Source of the DNA: Pseudisothecium myosuroides | Lineage: Eukaryota > Streptophyta > Bryopsida > Hypnales > Lembophyllaceae | Length of the DNA: 64,000 nucleotides | Reading direction: 5' to 3' | Assembly: GCA_951799445.1 (NCBI GenBank) | Contig: OX637290.1 | Span: forward strand, 31,862,987-31,926,986 | Part shown: positions 59,585 through 64,000 of the stretch, in pieces | Numbering within the stretch: position 1 is the first letter of the stretch | Layout: each line of letters begins with the position of its first letter | Program-made: the position numbers and the translations under genes | Notes under the pieces: model-generated | What the model saw: only the letters and a program-made list of their open reading frames with translations | The model's database searches: none | What the model was told of the DNA's origin: nothing

Positions 59585-60730
59585 CTACATACTCATATCA
59601 CTATCCGTATCATCAAAAGCAATTGTAGAATTTTTCTGCAAGTGATATTTCCATAGAGCTTTGGCTATGGACACATGTGCATCAGTTGCTTGTCGAAGTA
59701 AAATGGAATCTTCTTCATCTTCTTTGATCAAAAAAAGCTTTTCAACTTCTCCACAATCTTCCTCTGCAATTGTAATTGGTTCTTCTCCCCCAATTCCTAT
59801 CCTTCTTCTCACTTCAACAATTGCATTCCTTTCGCCCCGCAATTCTTGTCCAGCAACTACCCGGCCTTCAATTACTCTTCTTTCCAAATCTTCTTCAGCA
59901 ACTTTGATCCAGTCTTGATTAAATACATCCGCTGAGCGAATGCAAATGTTGTGTAAAATAATACAAGTAGCAACCACATCCGGTACAAATTTCAGTGGAC
60001 ATTCCATACGCTTCATAATGATCCTCCATCTACACTTCAAAATTCCAAAAGCTCGCTCTACACACATTCGAGTAGAACTTTGAATGAAGTTCCAATGTGC
60101 TTTATATGGGGAAGAGAAACATCCACCCCTCCTTTGAAAGGGCAATAAATCCATGGCCTCACAAGATAAGCGGCATCTCCAATCAGCTTATAAGGTAGCA
60201 ATTTCCCCTCAATGCATTTTCTATCCACTTTTGTAAGTTTAAAAACTGTACAATCGTGCATGCTCCCAGCCCATCTAAATTCATAGTCCCAAAAAATGCA
60301 GTTTGTATCGACTATGCCTTGCAACAATGCTGAATGGAAAGATTTTCGCCAATAATAATCTTCACCCCCATTTACTGGTGCTAGAATTGGTATATGAGAT
60401 CCATCTATAGCTCCCACCACATAAAGAATGCCATGTAATGCTTCAAAGTCCTTTGCTAATTCCCAGAATTTATATTCACTTGGAAACGTCACAAATTTCT
60501 TCTGAAGATGTAATCTCACCATTCTACAAAAATCCCTTACTATCACTAAAACGGTACTTTTTGCTACTCCAAACGAGTCACCTACAATCTGTAAACCATT
60601 TCCACTTCCAAGCCTCATCAATGACATTGCCACTCTTCTCTCCACTGTAATAGACTTTCTATAATTTGTATCCTATTTCCTCAAGAAAGGACCCAATTCC
60701 TCACAAAGATATTGAAAAGTAGCATGTGGA
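59585..60730 (-). pseudogene. PIF/Harbinger DDE transposase, second copy, broken
   Basis: Reads DTNYRKSITVERRVAMSL near 60690-60630, a TVLVIV helix, then AIDGSHIPI (first Asp), WAGSMHDCTVF (second Asp) and GDAAYLVRPW. After a frameshift near 60090 it continues with STRMCVERAFGILKCRW (catalytic Glu) and IILHNICI, ending at 59585. An in-frame TAG lies just before DTNYRK. The 5' part stops at a MITE inserted at 60737. The sequence differs clearly from the transposase at 12980, so it belongs to another lineage of the superfamily. Element ends are unclear; 57105 and 60924 are candidates. Confidence 0.82.
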
Positions 60731-60736
60731 GCTCTA

Positions 60737-60924
60737 CACTAAATAGGGGTATTAAGGGGACCCATACTAATTAATTGACATTTCACACTATATAAATATC
60801 TACCTTTTCTGTACATCAATAGTTATTGAAGTGTCTGGGAGTTGTACATCATGTTTCAAATATCTACAGTTTCCCAAGATAAGTCCCTTTAATTTTTTGG
60901 TCCCCTTAATACCCCTATTCAGTG
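60737..60924. mobile_element. TA-flanked MITE beside the second transposase
   Basis: A 188-bp element with ends CACTAAATAGGGGTATTAAG and CACTGAATAGGGGTATTAAG (read inwards), continuing into GGGACC, flanked by TA at 60735-60736 and 60925-60926. It sits where the N-terminal part of the transposase should continue. The ends resemble those at 57105, so it may have been moved by a related transposase. Confidence 0.7.
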
Positions 60925-60998
60925 TAGTTCTTTCCCTAAACATCAACTCTGTATAGGAGCCCATCAAATGCCTGTCACAGAATCCCTCTTGCCTATCA

Positions 60999-61868
60999 AT
61001 GCTCCACAAACCTCTCTCCTTTCTATTCCACAAGCCACACAAAGTCACAACCAATGTTGAATTTTGCAATTCAAACCCCAGGATGAGTCAAAACTTGGAG
61101 TGGGATCCAGGGGAATGGTTTTGGGGAAAAACGGAGAAACTAAAGGAAGAACCATTCTATGGCTACTCAGCAAAGAGAGGTTATGTACAAGGAACGAAAA
61201 CAAGAGCAAAAAGGCCTATTGGAATTCAAGAGCTCAAGAATCAAGGTTTTTCAGATCTAGAAATCAAAGGCATCTTTCGACTTCTTTGGCATAATGCCAA
61301 ACCAAAAAAGCAAGCTATGTTCATCTGGATGATCCTTAACCGAGGAATAGTCACGGGAGAGTGGCTCTCATGGCGTATCGCAAACTCTCAGACCGGATGC
61401 TCAATGTGCACTTGTGGAATGGAGACAATAACACATTTATTCTGGGACTGTGAAAGCACCCGGGAGTTATGGAAAAAATACAATGCATTGGCGACGGATT
61501 ATAAGGCTAACTCTATTTACAACTTACAAATGGCGCTTATAGAATCGATCAAAGGTAAAATAGATAAATTCGTTTATGTTGGACAGCCATGGGACATCAT
61601 AAGAAGCTTTTTAATTTGGCACCTATGGACAGATAGATGTTGCAAATGGTATACTAGTCAAGATATCAGTCTACAAAGGATTTAGGATCTATGTGGATTT
61701 CTACACTACATGCAGGCATGGCTATTTGGAAACACTTCAATTCGGCCATCAAGAACAAAGATAAGTTAAGTTGTATTCAGAATGATTTTAACGCGGAGTG
61801 GATGCCGTTGTTTTGTACCTCGGGAGATGGAGTGTGGCACTTCACAGTGCCCCCTATCTTCCTTTGAT
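60999..61868 (+). pseudogene. LINE (L1-type) fragment with zf-RVT domain
   Basis: The open stretch to 61685 contains LLWHNAKPKKQAMFIWMILNR then CSMCTCGMETITHLFWDCE, the zinc-binding domain that ends plant L1-type LINE reverse transcriptases. After a stop at 61683 the frame continues, shifted, into a short Trp-rich C-terminus up to about 61868. The reverse transcriptase and endonuclease parts are absent, so the element is truncated at the 5' side next to the MITE. Confidence 0.8.
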
Positions 61869-62225
61869 TTGCTTTGTACTTTTAAAAAAAGAGGGGCCAA
61901 GGCCCCTCACCCCAGCCTTTCATGGCTTTCAAGCAAACCCCAGGATGAGGGCTTGCATGCTCAGAACATGTTGGATCAACATGTAAAAGCACCAATACAC
62001 AACTAGAACCATCAGAGCTCGTTTTCTTCTATCCGTGATGCCAAAAATCATCAGAAACAACCAAATTTTGAGAGAGATAGAGCAAATCAGCATATGAACA
62101 TGTAGGGCAGGGTTAACTGCGACAGGTCCTATGACTATGGGGTAAATCTAAAAAAGGGTGTACTAGATAACTCTACTTAAAAAATTCAGCCCAAATGCAC
62201 AATGGGCCATGATTCAAGTCTTTGG

Positions 62226-62364
62226 GTTTACACCAACTGTTTGGACCACTACCTACTTATTAATCCCTTGTTTCAAGGATGGTACCCCACTTACAATGGT
62301 CTCATCCCTTGAACAAGGTACCACTTGTGTTCATGGGTTGGAGCCCAACATTTTGGGTGTAAAC
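62226..62364. mobile_element. Possible small TIR element
   Basis: GTTTACACC ... TGTTTGGACC at the left and an inverse GTTGGAGCCCAACATTTTGGGTGTAAAC at the right form imperfect inverted ends about 139 bp apart. No clear target duplication. Confidence 0.3.
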
Positions 62365-64000
62365 AGGTCCTAATTACACACAATCATTTAAAATATACCC
62401 CTGGGTATCCCGTCCAGGCAGGACCTAATTAAGGAAAAAATTTCTGACAAGGGCCTCGTGCCTTAACTCTTAGTTTTCATTATTAAAATGGAAGCGGAGT
62501 AGGGGTTAATGGGGACTTGATGACATGAATACCGCGCGTCTTAAAACCGCCTAGATAGCTCTGCTGAGTTTTTGAACTTTGATACTTACGGCAATATGAG
62601 CGTTTCTAATCAACCTTGGGCATGTTCTGGGAATTGAATTCTTTGAGCTCAGGCTAAATTATCTTTTGCTTGAACTTGAGTAGCAAGGTAAGGTAAAAGG
62701 TCCTTAAATGGTGCGGGTTCTAAATGTGTGCCCTATCTAGGAAAGGGTGATATATTCTCTGAAAAATCTAATACAGTGATAGATGAGGTAGGTGGGCTTA
62801 GATGCACGCTTTTTGAGCCGGTTACCTTAGTATGGTACAGTTTGAGAGCTTGCAGACATGGTGCTTGGTTTCCAAAACAACAGCCAACAGATTGCATTGC
62901 AGTGCATTACGTGCATTGCAGTTGGAAAGAATACTTTCTTGCCTGTATGTTTTTACTTAAATTTTGAGCACTATTGAATTTATTCTCTTGTGATTTTACA
63001 ATAATAAGTAGTAGTAACTTGAAGACACCTTGCACGCGTTGTAGATAAATTAGTTGGATGTTTTTTTCAAACTTTTTGAGTGCTTATTTGGATTTTTGAT
63101 AGGCTTTTTTGTGAGTTAGTGTTTCAATTTGGTGATTTTGAGGTATTTTACCAAGTTGGAATGTAGTTATGGGGCTAATTTTGAGGATGTCAAGTCCAAT
63201 TTGGGTGGTTTTCCTTTGCGGTTAGTATTTCTAGTTGGGCGGTTTGTCAACTACCATTCTGGTCCCTATTAGGTCCTTCTTTCCAGATTCATTTTCACCC
63301 ACTTGGAGAAAGAGAGCCAGTGCGAGTCCCGGCTGGTTTGAGTTGTGTTATGTTTTCTTTTTGTTGTATGTGTCTCCAAGGTTGGACAAGTGTGTGTTAG
63401 TTTTGGTGTGATGATATGTGAATGTGAGAGGTGGAAGTTATAAGTTGGTGAGAACAATATGAGTGCTATGTAGTGGAAGTTGGGAGTGAGCTTGTGTCAA
63501 ATGGGAAAATCTGGTAAGATGTTTAACGGTGATTTATTCACCAATTTGGTTAATATGATGTGACTTTGAGCCAAATTGAGTGGTATATATGTGTATGTGT
63601 TCTTGGTGAGCTGTGATAATTGAATGTGTTAATTGGAAATTTGGATTGAAAATTGTGAATTGTGTATAAACTTGATGTGGAGTGTCGTTGTAATTTGAGT
63701 GATTGCTAACTCTTTCAAATTGGGTCATTGTCTTCTATTTCGGGATTGTATTATCTATTTTAGGAATAAGTTCCATTAGCATTGATTTCCTACTTGACCG
63801 TCTCCCTTGGAACGAACTTATTATACTAATAGGATAATTTCCAAATTGGTCATTAATCCTTCTTCAACACGCGTCTATTGACATACTAATTGTTTGCTTG
63901 TTGGCATGGATATAGGTGAGGGTTACCACCTCTTGAGGATTTTTTCAAAATTCTCCAAACTACACTACTGGCGTGTGAAGTTTTTCTGTCAACAACGTGT
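62365..64000. other. AT-rich sequence, no gene seen
   Basis: Only short ORFs. From 63330 onward one strand is GT-rich, which makes misleading open frames on the other. No transposon ends or RNA genes recognised up to the end of the window. Confidence 0.45.

Noticed and set aside
63269..63728. His/Thr-rich ORFs on the - strand near the window end
   Set aside because: They result from a GT-rich + strand and lack protein features.

Overview
The window reads as nuclear DNA of a land plant. Spliced genes with GT-AG introns encode plant-type proteins: a KIN-7 kinesin with the NACK-type C-terminal domain, a NYN/C2H2 protein of a plant family, and relics of CYP704-like, MSL-like and LEO1/VIP4-like genes. 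They sit in AT-rich intergenic DNA crowded with plant transposons (PIF/Harbinger, CACTA-like, TTAA-specific MITEs, a chromovirus, L1-type LINEs). The intronless ORF pair near the left end and the type of trihelix protein in the Harbinger element make me favour a non-seed plant (bryophyte, lycophyte or fern), but this is a weak inference.

Layout. 1-5.9 kb: two long intronless ORFs on the + strand, in the same frame and separated by a single TAG. The first carries a ParB-like motif and the second a faint DNA-methyltransferase-like pattern; this is the most unusual object here. 5.9-12 kb: MITEs, including a TTAA-flanked, piggyBac-like family with one copy inserted inside another. 12.1-17.1 kb: a complete 5-kb PIF/Harbinger element with TIRs and a TTA duplication, holding a frameshifted transposase and a frameshifted three-exon trihelix protein that converge. 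17.8-22.1 kb: another TTAA element, AT-rich DNA and a palindromic MITE. 22.9-26.7 kb: an eight-exon RTN4IP1-like mitochondrial oxidoreductase gene, with a probable GC-AG first intron. 27.2-28.3 kb: tandem repeats and a MITE. 28.9-31.1 kb: a two-exon NYN/C2H2 gene. 31.8-32.0 kb: a 5'-truncated LINE tail. 32.3-37.9 kb: a 15-exon KIN-7 kinesin gene on the - strand, with mitosis-type MSA cores upstream. 38.6-43.3 kb: AT-rich DNA with a CACTA-like and a TTAA MITE.

43.4-49.0 kb holds a row of decayed genes, all on the - strand: a CYP704-like P450, a LEO1-like fragment and an MSL-like channel fragment. At 49.2-54.8 kb a chromovirus lies in this decayed block; its LTRs are almost identical but its gag and pol are full of stops. 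54.8-64 kb: tandem repeats, a 591-bp fold-back element, two small hairpins, MITEs, a second decayed PIF/Harbinger gene pair and a LINE 3' fragment.

Three genes look intact and ordinary: the RTN4IP1-like, NYN/C2H2 and KIN-7 genes. Each was rebuilt exon by exon with consistent reading phase. They have separate roles (mitochondrial redox metabolism, RNA cleavage, and probably cytokinesis), with no sign of joint function. Most of the rest is transposon-derived or decayed. All calls were made by reading the sequence; no database search was run.
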